Positions 18,898 through 26,729 of a DNA stretch of 64,000 bases are shown here, one piece after another. The DNA is from SZUA-36 sp963759155. Lineage in GTDB: Bacteria > Pseudomonadota > Gammaproteobacteria > Xanthomonadales > SZUA-36. Location of the stretch: the NCBI GenBank assembly GCA_963759155.1, contig CAVWXX010000010.1, positions 1 through 64,000 of the forward strand. Reading direction: 5' to 3'. The position numbers and the translations under genes are program-made. Numbering within the stretch: position 1 is the stretch's first letter; the number at the start of each line of letters is the position of its first letter. The notes under the pieces were generated by a model, which ran no database searches, was not told where the DNA came from, and saw nothing but the letters and a program-made list of their open reading frames with translations.

Positions 18898-19886
18898 GAC
18901 CCGCCTTGAAACTGGCGCTAGGCCTGCTATTGCTGGTGTTTTTCAGCGCACCGGTGATAGCACAGAAAATTGTTGTCATCTCTGACATCAATGGCCGCTA
19001 CGGTAGTACCGATTACAGTCCCCGTGTCACGAAGGCTGTGCAGGCAATCATTGCTCTGAAACCGGATCTCGTTATCGGAGCCGGCGATATGGTGGCCGGG
19101 CAGAAACAACCACTACTGGACCAGTCCCGTCTAGACAGCATGTGGGCGGCGTTTAATCAAACGGTTGCTGACCCTTTAGAACAGGCCGGAATTGAGTTCT
19201 TAATATCACCGGGAAACCATGATGCCTCGGCTCTGCCTGGCTTTGAACTGGAGCAGGAGCGTTTTAATGCGCAGTGGCTGAACCGGCTACCCGGCCTGCG
19301 CCCTCTGGAAGGCAGTGAATGGCCGCGCAGGTATGCGCTGTGGCTGGGTAAGACCCTGATTATTTCCATTGATGGAACCCGCCCGGGACGTCTCCAGCAA
19401 GCTGACCTGAATTTACTTCGGGCTACGCTGAAGCGTGAAAGCAGCAAGGCCCAGTCCATTATCATCGTATCTCATTTACCTCAATGGTCTTTTGCCCGGG
19501 GACGTGAAAAAGACATCATCACCGACCCTGAGTTAACAGACCTGCTTACCCGTTATAATGTCGACTTTTTCATTAGCGGGCATCACCATGTCTTCTATCC
19601 CGGGGTTGATCACCACGGTGTCAATCACCTGGCTGTTGGTGCTTTGGGTGGAAACGTCAGGAAGTTTGTCGGGCAGTCGAAGCGTGAATCTTTCAGCTTT
19701 GTTGTATTGGACATCAGTAAACAGGGTTTCAGCGTATCCGCAATGAGCGCACCTGACTTCCAGCAAGAGATTTCGTTGACCAGCTTACCTGCGAAAATTA
19801 AAGGTGCTGATGGGTTTCTGACCCGGCTTGACCTGCTAAAATCCACCAGCGCCCATGCTGCAATCGACGAGGAAACCACAAAGTGA
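18894..19886 (+). CDS. Exported calcineurin-like metallophosphoesterase
   Basis: ATG 18894 overlaps the previous stop as ATGA and begins a signal peptide (MRPALKLALGLLLLVFFSAPVIA). The mature protein has the metallophosphoesterase order: VVISDINGR (Asp near 31, with Asn where many have a His), GAGDMV (about 65), SPGNHDAS (about 103), IVSHLP (about 193) and SGHHHVF (about 228). It would act in the periplasm on a phosphate ester or phosphoprotein not identifiable here. GTG 18882 is an alternative start in frame. The next gene overlaps by GTGA, so three products are probably made together. Confidence 0.88.
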   Translation: MRPALKLALGLLLLVFFSAPVIAQKIVVISDINGRYGSTDYSPRVTKAVQAIIALKPDLVIGAGDMVAGQKQPLLDQSRLDSMWAAFNQTVADPLEQAGIEFLISPGNHDASALPGFELEQERFNAQWLNRLPGLRPLEGSEWPRRYALWLGKTLIISIDGTRPGRLQQADLNLLRATLKRESSKAQSIIIVSHLPQWSFARGREKDIITDPELTDLLTRYNVDFFISGHHHVFYPGVDHHGVNHLAVGALGGNVRKFVGQSKRESFSFVVLDISKQGFSVSAMSAPDFQQEISLTSLPAKIKGADGFLTRLDLLKSTSAHAAIDEETTK

Positions 19887-20728
19887 CCGGCTTTCATTTA
19901 CCCGATCTTTTTTCAATTGTACAACTGTTCGTCATTACACTGGTGATCATGCTGCTGGTCATAGAAACTGGTTTTCGAATTGGTAAACACAGCCAGGCCA
20001 ACACCGTCAAAGCCCAGTCTTCACAGGTGCGCGCCATCATGGGTGCAGTGCTGGGCTTACTGGCTTTCATCCTGGCCTTTTCTTTCGCAACCGGTCAATC
20101 ACACTACGAGGTACGGATTCAACACATGGTCGAGGAAGCCCAACTCGCCCGAAAAGCCTATTTCCAAGCTGAATTCCTGCCCGCACCTTACGCGTCGCAG
20201 GCGCAGCAGATACTGCATGATTATATTAGCGACCGTGTCCTGGCTGACCAATTGGCAAAAAAGGATAATATTGCTGAAGTTCTTGAACTCGTAGAAGAAT
20301 CAGAAAAAAAGCAGCGGGAATTATGGCGTATTGCCACTGCCACTGAAGCACTTCGCATGGGTTCAAGCGGCAGCACTATAGGAAACGCCCCTTTCACCGA
20401 ACTGGTTAGTGGCCTGATCGATACCCATGCGCAGCGCATACAGGCAGCTTTGATGAACCGCATACCCAATATTCTCTGGATATCGCTTTACCTGCTAGCC
20501 GTTTTAGCCATGCTGGTGACCGGTTACCAGGCTGGCCTCGTCGGTCGTCGTAGCCCGATTGCAACGGTCAGCCTCGCACTGGCCTTCTCAGGCATCATGA
20601 TGCTGATAACCGACCTTGACCGGCCCTTGATGAGTCTTTTTCACATGGACAACCACATCATGGTCGAGGTGTTACAGGAGATGGATGCTGAGCAAAACGC
20701 TCTGCTAAAAGACATATCCGGGTCATAG
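19883..20728 (+). CDS. DUF4239 (bestrophin-like) membrane protein
   Basis: GTG 19883 overlaps the preceding TGA, indicating coupling. The 281-residue protein has two N-terminal membrane helices (about 11-29 and 50-69), a roughly 120-residue soluble, charged and helical segment, and two C-terminal helices (about 194-212 and 222-241). This two-plus-two layout with EVRIQHMVEEAQLA after helix 2 is that of DUF4239, sometimes called bestrophin-like. Its role is unknown; the gene order suggests it works in the membrane with the exported kinase-like and phosphoesterase proteins. Confidence 0.8.
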   Translation: MTGFHLPDLFSIVQLFVITLVIMLLVIETGFRIGKHSQANTVKAQSSQVRAIMGAVLGLLAFILAFSFATGQSHYEVRIQHMVEEAQLARKAYFQAEFLPAPYASQAQQILHDYISDRVLADQLAKKDNIAEVLELVEESEKKQRELWRIATATEALRMGSSGSTIGNAPFTELVSGLIDTHAQRIQAALMNRIPNILWISLYLLAVLAMLVTGYQAGLVGRRSPIATVSLALAFSGIMMLITDLDRPLMSLFHMDNHIMVEVLQEMDAEQNALLKDISGS

Positions 20729-20752
20729 GAAGACATTGGAGTCCGTCGCAAT

Positions 20753-21142
20753 ATGAACGGTCCAACTGTTAAACGCTGGACAAAAATCAGCCTGCGGTCA
20801 CTGCATTTGGTGTCTGTTGCAGGGGTCGGCGGCGGCATCCTGTTTAGTCTGGACAAGACCGTGTGGGTCAATTACTGGTGGCTGGCACTAGCGAGCGGTG
20901 TACTGATGATGGCTATCGACATCGTTTCAAACCCGGTATGGCTGGTCCAGGTACGTGGCCTGGTTATTTATCTGAAGCTGGTGATGCTTGCCGTTTTGGG
21001 TGCCTTCCCGCAATGGGCCGGTATGATACTGCTAATGATCATCATTTTGTCCTCTGTGATTTCACATGCACCCGGCAATCTCCGCTACTACTCCATTTAC
21101 CATAAAAAAGTCATTTTATCTTCATTTGATTCAAAGGGTTAA
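20753..21142 (+). CDS. Small integral membrane protein
   Basis: A 129-residue protein with hydrophobic segments at roughly 17-32, 38-60, 70-86 and 88-105, and a basic, soluble C-terminus. The opening LRSLHLVSVAGVGGGILF recalls small four-helix membrane proteins of the DUF2269/CopD-like sort, but I cannot place it firmly. It lies 24 bases after the DUF4239 gene on the same strand and may be the last gene of that operon. Confidence 0.6.
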   Translation: MNGPTVKRWTKISLRSLHLVSVAGVGGGILFSLDKTVWVNYWWLALASGVLMMAIDIVSNPVWLVQVRGLVIYLKLVMLAVLGAFPQWAGMILLMIIILSSVISHAPGNLRYYSIYHKKVILSSFDSKG

Positions 21143-21168
21143 AGATTATTATTAATGTAGTACAGGAT

Positions 21169-21714
21169 ATGAAAGCAATGCCGTACAAACCGCATGAAGT
21201 GCTGCTAAATTACCTGGACTCCCTATTGGACACGGCAACAGACAGACCTGTACTTGATCTCGCCTGCGGTGCAGGACGTAGTGGTTTGATCCTCGCAAGC
21301 AAGAATATTCCGGTGCTCTTTGCAGACAGGTCGGAAACGGCTTTGAAGAGTATCAACCAGGCCCTTTTACATAACCAGCTAGCCGGACGAACCTGGCAAA
21401 CCGACCTGGAACAGCCTGAGATTAACCCCCTTCACAACCGGGTTTTCAGTGCCGTTGTATGTTTTCGATATCTGCATCGGCCGCTTTTCCCCTACCTGAT
21501 GCAGGCAGTGGTACCTGGCGGACTGGTCATTTATGAAACCTTCACCACGGACAACCGTCAATTCGGGCGACCGAATAACCCGGATTTCCTGCTTAAACCT
21601 GACGAATTGAAAGTGCTATTTGAAAACTGGCAGTGTCTTCATTATTACGAAGGCATCCAACATGACCCGGATCGCGCTATCGCGCAGATTGTTACCAGAA
21701 AACCGGTTGCCTGA
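21169..21714 (+). CDS. Class I SAM-dependent methyltransferase
   Basis: The SAM-binding loop LDLACGAGRSG (about residues 26-36) and the acidic residue in VLFADRS (about 50) identify a Rossmann-fold methyltransferase. The later segments VVCFRYLHRPLFPYLMQAVVPGGLVIYETFT and NPDFLLKPDEL are typical of the small TehB/UbiE-like group of about 180-200 aa. The substrate is unknown. It starts 26 bases after the membrane protein gene and may be cotranscribed with it. Confidence 0.87.
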   Translation: MKAMPYKPHEVLLNYLDSLLDTATDRPVLDLACGAGRSGLILASKNIPVLFADRSETALKSINQALLHNQLAGRTWQTDLEQPEINPLHNRVFSAVVCFRYLHRPLFPYLMQAVVPGGLVIYETFTTDNRQFGRPNNPDFLLKPDELKVLFENWQCLHYYEGIQHDPDRAIAQIVTRKPVA

Positions 21715-21753
21715 GGCCTATCATGCCCTGGCAGTCTTTTTCCGAAAGACAGT

Positions 21754-22797
21754 TCAACTGACCACATCTTTTGGCATTGGCCAGGTATCGGCGACCCGGT
21801 AGCCCTGCGGCCATGGGTCATCCGGATCCAGCATCAGCTGATGGGTACCGGTTATCCATGCACGACCGGATACAGTGGGAACTATCGCTGCCTTGTCACC
21901 CAATGATGTGGTCGATTCAATCCCACAGATAAACTCAGAGCCGATAATTGAACGCGCCCGGTAAACATCACCGACAGCCATCCGTCCCTGGGCATGTAAT
22001 ACGGCCATGCGGGCCGAACAGCCTGTTCCCGTGGGCGAGCGGTCAACCTTACCCGGACGAATGGCGACCGCGTTACTGCCGGTAAGCTCACCGTTAACTT
22101 TGGTCATTGGCCCTGCAAACTGGCAAAATGAGATGTGGTTCCAATCTGCGTTTGACGGGTGTTTGAAACCCAGTTGCTGATTGGCGGCAGCTGTAATATT
22201 GACCCCTGTTTCCGCAATATCGCGGGCATTTTCGGGTTCTATTTCGATACCAACTGCCTCCGCGTCAACAATGACAAAACTATCACCGCCGTAAGCGGTA
22301 TGCACCGTGAGCGTGCCAAGACCCGGAACCTCCAGCGGCACCTCAAGCTGATCGACAAATGCGGGTACATTGGTGATGGTAATGCGATGCGCCTTGCCAT
22401 CACGGCAGGCGGCAGTGACTTTGACGAGACCACCCGGCGCTTCCAGCAGCAACTGCGTTTCCGGCTCTGTCATTGGAACGATACCCGTGTCCAGCAGCAC
22501 GGTGGCCACACAGATTGAATTTGAACCCGACATCGGTGGGGTATCTGCAGGCTCCATGATAATCATACCCATCTGCGCCCGCGGGTCTTTCGGCGGCACC
22601 AGCAGATTGACATGTCTGAAAACACCGCCACGCGGCTCATTCAATACGAATCGACGTAAGCTGTCGTCGGTTTCGATGAACTTACGCTGCTCCCAAAGCG
22701 TGTCACCGGGTGGTGGCGAAACCCCTCCAACAATCACATCGCCAACCTCACCCTCTGCATGACAACTGACGACATGGATCACTTTGCTTGTTCTCAT
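21754..22797 (-). CDS. Proline racemase-family enzyme (hydroxyproline epimerase/dehydratase group)
   Basis: Family members racemise or epimerise proline or 4-hydroxyproline, or dehydrate trans-3-hydroxyproline, using two opposed catalytic residues. The fold is clear over 347 aa. At the first catalytic position the motif is MSGSNS (Ser90), where classical enzymes have CGHN/CGHG; at the second it is DRSPTGTG (Thr256), where racemases and epimerases have Cys. Thr at the second site is what hydroxyproline dehydratases use, so a dehydratase-like reaction is the best guess, but Ser at the first site leaves it open. It is divergent from the GST gene, with 38 bases between. Confidence 0.85.
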   Translation of the reverse strand: MRTSKVIHVVSCHAEGEVGDVIVGGVSPPPGDTLWEQRKFIETDDSLRRFVLNEPRGGVFRHVNLLVPPKDPRAQMGMIIMEPADTPPMSGSNSICVATVLLDTGIVPMTEPETQLLLEAPGGLVKVTAACRDGKAHRITITNVPAFVDQLEVPLEVPGLGTLTVHTAYGGDSFVIVDAEAVGIEIEPENARDIAETGVNITAAANQQLGFKHPSNADWNHISFCQFAGPMTKVNGELTGSNAVAIRPGKVDRSPTGTGCSARMAVLHAQGRMAVGDVYRARSIIGSEFICGIESTTSLGDKAAIVPTVSGRAWITGTHQLMLDPDDPWPQGYRVADTWPMPKDVVS

Positions 22798-22835
22798 AAT
22801 GCAGGCTCACATCGCAATGCGGTAAAATTCAGCCG

Positions 22836-23450
22836 ATGATACCAATTCTTTATTCCTTCCGCCGATGTCCTTATGCGATACGGGCCAGAATGGCCCTGAA
22901 CTACGCTGATGTCGAGGTGGAATTGCGTGAAGTCCTGTTACGCGACAAACCCCGGGCAATGCTGCAGGCATCCGCAAAAGGCACGGTGCCCGTGCTGGTC
23001 CTGCCCGATGGCAGCGTGATTGATGAAAGTGCTGCCGTCATGCACTGGGCACTAGGGCAAAAGGACCCGGATAACTGGTTGCGGGTTGATTTACAGGACG
23101 AAACCGACAGCCTGGTCAATGAAAACGATCTTGTATTTAAAACACACCTTGACCATTACAAGTATGCCGACCGCTATCCGGAGCACCCGCCATCACACTA
23201 CCGCGGCCAGGCGGAGAGGTTCCTCCAGCAGCTTGAGCAACTGCTGATTCTCCGGAAATACCTTTTGGCTGATAAGCTAACATTTTCTGATGTAGCCATT
23301 TTTCCGTTTGTCAGGCAATTCGCCTTTGTCGACAAAAGCTGGTTTGACCAGGCACCCTACCCCAAACTACAAACCTGGCTACAATCATTTCTCGATTCGG
23401 ATTTGTTTTTAAGCGTCATGACCAAGCACCCAAGGTGGCTTGAGGATTAA
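22836..23450 (+). CDS. Glutathione S-transferase family protein
   Basis: The N-terminal thioredoxin-like domain has LYSFRRCPYAIRARMAL, with the Cys-Pro placement of Omega/Beta-type GSTs, and KGTVPVL with the cis-proline (about residues 48-54), followed by VIDES. The C-terminal half is helical with FSDVAIFPFVRQF. At 204 aa the length is usual. It precedes the crotonase by 4 bases, so the two are cotranscribed. Substrate unknown. Confidence 0.88.
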   Translation: MIPILYSFRRCPYAIRARMALNYADVEVELREVLLRDKPRAMLQASAKGTVPVLVLPDGSVIDESAAVMHWALGQKDPDNWLRVDLQDETDSLVNENDLVFKTHLDHYKYADRYPEHPPSHYRGQAERFLQQLEQLLILRKYLLADKLTFSDVAIFPFVRQFAFVDKSWFDQAPYPKLQTWLQSFLDSDLFLSVMTKHPRWLED

Positions 23451-23454
23451 TTAA

Positions 23455-24261
23455 ATGAACGAACAGTGCATAACACTGAGCATAGATGACAAGGTCGCTA
23501 TCGTTACCCTGAACCGCGCCGAAAAACGCAACGCTCTGAATATGGATATGTTTAAGGCACTCGACAGGGTTTCACGGCAATTGCGTAAGAACAGGGAAAT
23601 TCGAGCGGTGATCGTGCAGGCGAAAGGCGAAGACTTTTGCAGTGGCCTGGATATCAAGTCCGTGCTGAGCCAGACATCGTCGGCCATGTCCTTGCTGGCC
23701 AAGTGGTTACCGGGGCAAGCCAATCTTGCACAAAGGGTTTCCTATAACTGGCGCAAAATACCGGTGCCGGTGATCATGGTCATACAGGGCCGTTGCTGGG
23801 GTGGCGGTTTACAGATAGCACTGGGTGCGGATTTCCGCATGGCGAGTCCGGAGGCAAGTTTCTCTATTATGGAAGGCAAATGGGGTCTTATTCCGGACAT
23901 GGGTGGCAACCTGGTAATGCGCGAACTGGTCTCTAAAGATGTCGCCCTGAAGCTGACAATGACCGCTGAAGTTGTTTCCGCACAGCAGGCGCTGGACTAC
24001 GGTTTGATTACCGAGGTAAGCGACGAACCGCTCGAGCAGGCGAAAAAACTGGTAGCGCAAATTGTGGAACGCTCACCAGATGCAGTGGCTGCCACGAAAA
24101 AACTCTTTCATAAAAATTGGTTTAAAGCGGATTGGTTAATGCTCGCAAAAGAGAGCTACTACCAGGTAAAAATCCTATTGGGCAAGAACCAAAAACGGGC
24201 AGTAAGAAAACAACTCAAGCCCGAAGAAAATGTTATATATCACATTAGAAATAAGTGGTAA
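23455..24261 (+). CDS. Enoyl-CoA hydratase/isomerase family protein (crotonase)
   Basis: Crotonase-fold signatures are present: LNRAEKRNAL near residue 19, DFCSGLDIKSV near 60 (first oxyanion-hole strand) and GRCWGGGLQIALGADFRMAS near 119 (second oxyanion hole). EASFSIMEGKWGLIPDMG near 140 carries candidate acidic residues. This family acts on acyl-CoA thioesters, most often as hydratase or isomerase in beta-oxidation. The exact reaction is not resolved. It starts 4 bases after the GST gene. Confidence 0.9.
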   Translation: MNEQCITLSIDDKVAIVTLNRAEKRNALNMDMFKALDRVSRQLRKNREIRAVIVQAKGEDFCSGLDIKSVLSQTSSAMSLLAKWLPGQANLAQRVSYNWRKIPVPVIMVIQGRCWGGGLQIALGADFRMASPEASFSIMEGKWGLIPDMGGNLVMRELVSKDVALKLTMTAEVVSAQQALDYGLITEVSDEPLEQAKKLVAQIVERSPDAVAATKKLFHKNWFKADWLMLAKESYYQVKILLGKNQKRAVRKQLKPEENVIYHIRNKW

Positions 24262-24317
24262 GACTCTATATTATAAATATTTTTTATCTATCTATTTAGG
24301 CAAACTCTGTTTTTGAC

Positions 24318-25127
24318 TCATGACGTACCTTGAGCATGTTCCAATGTAGGGAGTGATATTTCCCCAATCCGATCAAGCTCTTCTTTTTTATTCATGACTT
24401 CTTTTGCTGCTTTTTTATAGAACGGCCGCAATGATTTTTTCAAATCTACCAGGACTTCCCTTACAGGGATTTCCTTCAGGCAACTGAAAATTGCCAATGC
24501 ATAAGTTATATCATATTGAGACAGGGCATTGCTGCGTTCTACTGCCGGGCCTGAGCAACTACCACAGGAACGAATCTTCACCGTGTTGGCGCTATTGGCC
24601 ATCATTAAACCAAACCCCATGAAGACTGCAACAACCTCCGTAATGTGAGGCCAGTTCTCTGCCCCGCCGGGTGGTGACTCTTTCGCCATGCTACCCAGGT
24701 AATGAGCCAGCACATGGGCATAATCAGCAATGAGAACTTCGGGGTTCCGTAGTTGATCTGGATTATAGGCAATAGGCAGTTGATGAGAGACAGCACCCGT
24801 CGGCATGACTCCTTTTGAGCCTCGCAAAGCCCCCTGTATCACTATTTTAGGCGATTCAGTTGACCTGCCTTCAGCCATACTTGTTAGTTTTGTTGGCCAA
24901 TGCTTAAGCCCGGCATGTTCTTTTACCTGGTTGAAAATCAGATTGGCCATGCCATCGACACTGTTTTCCGTGCCTGGAAAATGTTGGTTTGATGGTGTTA
25001 CCAGAATGGTCTCATCATAAAACACTCTCGCATCCAGGTTTCTCAATGCCCAGGCAAATGTATCAAACAGCCAAAGTGTTGTTTCCTCGTCGAGACAGGC
25101 TTTGGGTTTTAGAAATTTGGAAAGCAT
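24318..25127 (-). CDS. Uncharacterised protein with a degenerate HxxxH metallopeptidase-like helix
   Basis: ATG 25127 is preceded by AGGGTGG and is preferred to GTG 25133, giving 269 aa. There is no signal peptide. ALRNLDARVF near residue 28 and PSNQHFPG near 47 look conserved-type, and ADYAHVLAHYL near 138 is followed about 25 residues on by EVVAVFMGFG. This resembles an HExxH zinc helix plus downstream glutamate, but the catalytic Glu is replaced by Val. A pair of close cysteines (SCGSC) follows. I know similar hypothetical proteins from gammaproteobacteria but no function. Confidence 0.65.
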   Translation of the reverse strand: MLSKFLKPKACLDEETTLWLFDTFAWALRNLDARVFYDETILVTPSNQHFPGTENSVDGMANLIFNQVKEHAGLKHWPTKLTSMAEGRSTESPKIVIQGALRGSKGVMPTGAVSHQLPIAYNPDQLRNPEVLIADYAHVLAHYLGSMAKESPPGGAENWPHITEVVAVFMGFGLMMANSANTVKIRSCGSCSGPAVERSNALSQYDITYALAIFSCLKEIPVREVLVDLKKSLRPFYKKAAKEVMNKKEELDRIGEISLPTLEHAQGTS

Positions 25128-25133
25128 ATCCAC

Positions 25134-25817
25134 CCTATTGAAAATGTAAACTGGCCAGAATATTACAGTGTTTTGGAATTAATGGTAGCACCCGGTCATC
25201 CAGGTAGTCTGGCTCTTGCCTGGGCGTCCCTTACGAGGCGAAGGGCATGTCGATTATCAAGTTCCGTCCAAAATCCACCGATGTCTATTATCAACGTGAT
25301 TACTATACTGAGGGCGATATCATGGCTTCAATTCCGGGGCTGGACCAGGCAGTTTACGGTTTCAGACAATCCTACCTGTGTGCAGTTGACCCGGACGCTG
25401 TTGACACGGGTTTTGAATGCCCGCCACTGCCCCCACAGTGAGCACATTTGACCAGACAGCAGCGAGTTAAGCGCATAATTATTCATTCGTTTATTTGAAG
25501 GAATTGACGGCGAAAAATTGACCGCGTGGAGCTTAATTGTTCCGCGCGGCCACTCATCGCCGTTAGGGTGCGTTCTAAACGCAGAGGCCAACGATTCCAA
25601 AGGTTCCGCTTTGTGGTGATAAACTATCGTTCTTTTTACACGAAATTCAGTAACCAATAGGGCAGCGAGCGGCCGAGGCTGTAAAGGAATACATGGACAC
25701 AGCGCTGATTAACTCGGTATTTGGTTGTGATTGAACGATCGCAATTGGCCGTGAATCGACCCTCTTTGAAGGCGGTTTCAACTAGGTTTAAAGGGCGCTT
25801 ATCGATCAATACCGAAC
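25134..25817. other. Gene-poor stretch with cassette-like debris
   Basis: No convincing gene lies here. A plus-strand frame at 25247-25441 could encode a 64-residue peptide starting MSIIKFRPKST, but it has no recognisable domain. Two minus-strand frames (25328-25657, 25636-25857) run across attC-like DNA and are probably not genes. The stretch 25440-25817 reads like the remnant of a small integron cassette lying between the attC-like sites at 25502-25568 and 25818-25913. Confidence 0.45.
25502..25568 (-). other. attC-like recombination site, degenerate
   Basis: Read on the minus strand, the 67 bases begin ccctaac + ggcgatga and end with tttcgcc + gtcaatt, so the two ends pair through acggcga/tcgccgt. 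Inside, ccgcg-t-gga pairs with tcc-g-cgcgg as a second stem. One outer core box departs from GTTRRRY (gtcaatt), suggesting a decayed site. Confidence 0.4.
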
Positions 25818-25913
25818 AAATAACGTCTGAGTTAAGCAGCGTAGAAATACCTGGCATTTCTGCGCCCGGTGGAGGGTCGCAGGCCCGAAGCGCACCTAAA
25901 CGCCGTGTTATGT
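25818..25913 (-). other. attC-like recombination site downstream of the nitroreductase gene
   Basis: On the minus strand this begins with acataac and ends with gttattt. The inner boxes gcgtttaggtgcg (plus 25891-25903) and cgctgcttaactc (plus 25829-25841) are imperfect complements at 9 of 13 positions. The latter followed by agacgtta closely resembles the classic right end of integron 59-base elements. Two perfect stems (agaaat/atttct and tgcg-ccc/ggg-cgca) fill the middle. The site starts 15 bases after the nitroreductase stop, the usual place in a gene cassette. Confidence 0.6.
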
Positions 25914-25928
25914 CGTAGTTCTAAGTTG

Positions 25929-26534
25929 CTATGAATACCTGTTTTTGATAATCACCTCATCCAGCTCTAGCTGACCCGGTCGTGGCCATGCCTCTTTTGT
26001 ACCCTTGCCTATTGCAACAAACATGGCAATCACATGGTCGTCAGGAAGACGAATAAGTTCAGCCACTTTTTCGAAATCGAAACCATCCATTGGACATGAG
26101 TCATATCCCATCGATTTTGCGGCGAGCATTAATGTTTGCGCGACTATTCCACAGGATCTCATAGCCTCATCTCTCTGCACTTGATCTTTACCTCGATAGT
26201 AATCATCGATAGCTGGAAGCATAAATTCCTGGACTTCTTTTGGGGCATTAACCCAATAGCGACCAGGCTGCTTCTCCCATGCCTTCAGGTCGGCACATAA
26301 AACAATGAATAACGACGCATCTGTCACCTGTGCTTGACCCCAGGCTACTTCCCTGATTTGTGCTCTTAGCTCCTGATCAGTCACCACGACATAGCGCCAA
26401 TTTTGGATATTGAAGGCCGTAGGAGAAAGCACGGCCAAAGACAGAACCTCATTTACTTGTTCTTCGGTCATGCTATGGCTTGCATCAAAATGCTTAACAG
26501 CTCGACGTGAACGTATTGCATCTACTGTCTTCAT
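25929..26534 (-). CDS. Nitroreductase family protein in a cassette-like setting
   Basis: An FMN-dependent oxidoreductase of 201 aa. FMN-binding signatures are IRSRRAVKHFD at the N-terminus (about 6-16), SPTAFNIQNWRYVVV near 37, and GYDSCPMDGFDFEKV toward the C-terminus, as in the NfnB/YdjA-type nitroreductases. ATG 26534 is preferred because AAGGAGA lies 6 bases upstream; a start at 26552 would lie in the attC-like element. It is flanked by attC-like sites on both sides in cassette orientation. Physiological substrate unknown; quinone or nitro-compound reduction is typical. Confidence 0.88.
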   Translation of the reverse strand: MKTVDAIRSRRAVKHFDASHSMTEEQVNEVLSLAVLSPTAFNIQNWRYVVVTDQELRAQIREVAWGQAQVTDASLFIVLCADLKAWEKQPGRYWVNAPKEVQEFMLPAIDDYYRGKDQVQRDEAMRSCGIVAQTLMLAAKSMGYDSCPMDGFDFEKVAELIRLPDDHVIAMFVAIGKGTKEAWPRPGQLELDEVIIKNRYS

Positions 26535-26550
26535 ATTATTTCTCCTTATC

Positions 26551-26622
26551 ATTTAACAAATTAAATGTCTGAATTAACCGGCACCGGCATCGCCGATGTC
26601 CTCATTTAATGACCTGTTATGT
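26551..26622 (-). other. attC-like site upstream of the nitroreductase gene
   Basis: Outer boxes atttaac (26551-26557) and gttatgt (26616-26622) pair at 5 of 7 positions, and inside them attaaatg (26560-26567) and catttaat (26603-26610) are perfect inverted repeats of 8 bases. Between them a catcggc/gccggtg hairpin is present. The same gttatgt box occurs at the neighbouring site at 25907-25913. It would be the end of the preceding cassette or an attI-like junction; no integrase gene is seen. Confidence 0.45.
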
Positions 26623-26729
26623 GCCGTGTGTTCCAACCTCCCAGTCAACCAGACTTTGATTATAGACTGTCTGGTTACCCTAAATTGTGAGAAACCCGGG
26701 CTCATACTGCGACTGCGACCCCACCCACC

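Noticed and set aside
25247..25441. A 64-residue plus-strand peptide
   Set aside because: No domain, no strong ribosome-binding site and cassette debris around it.
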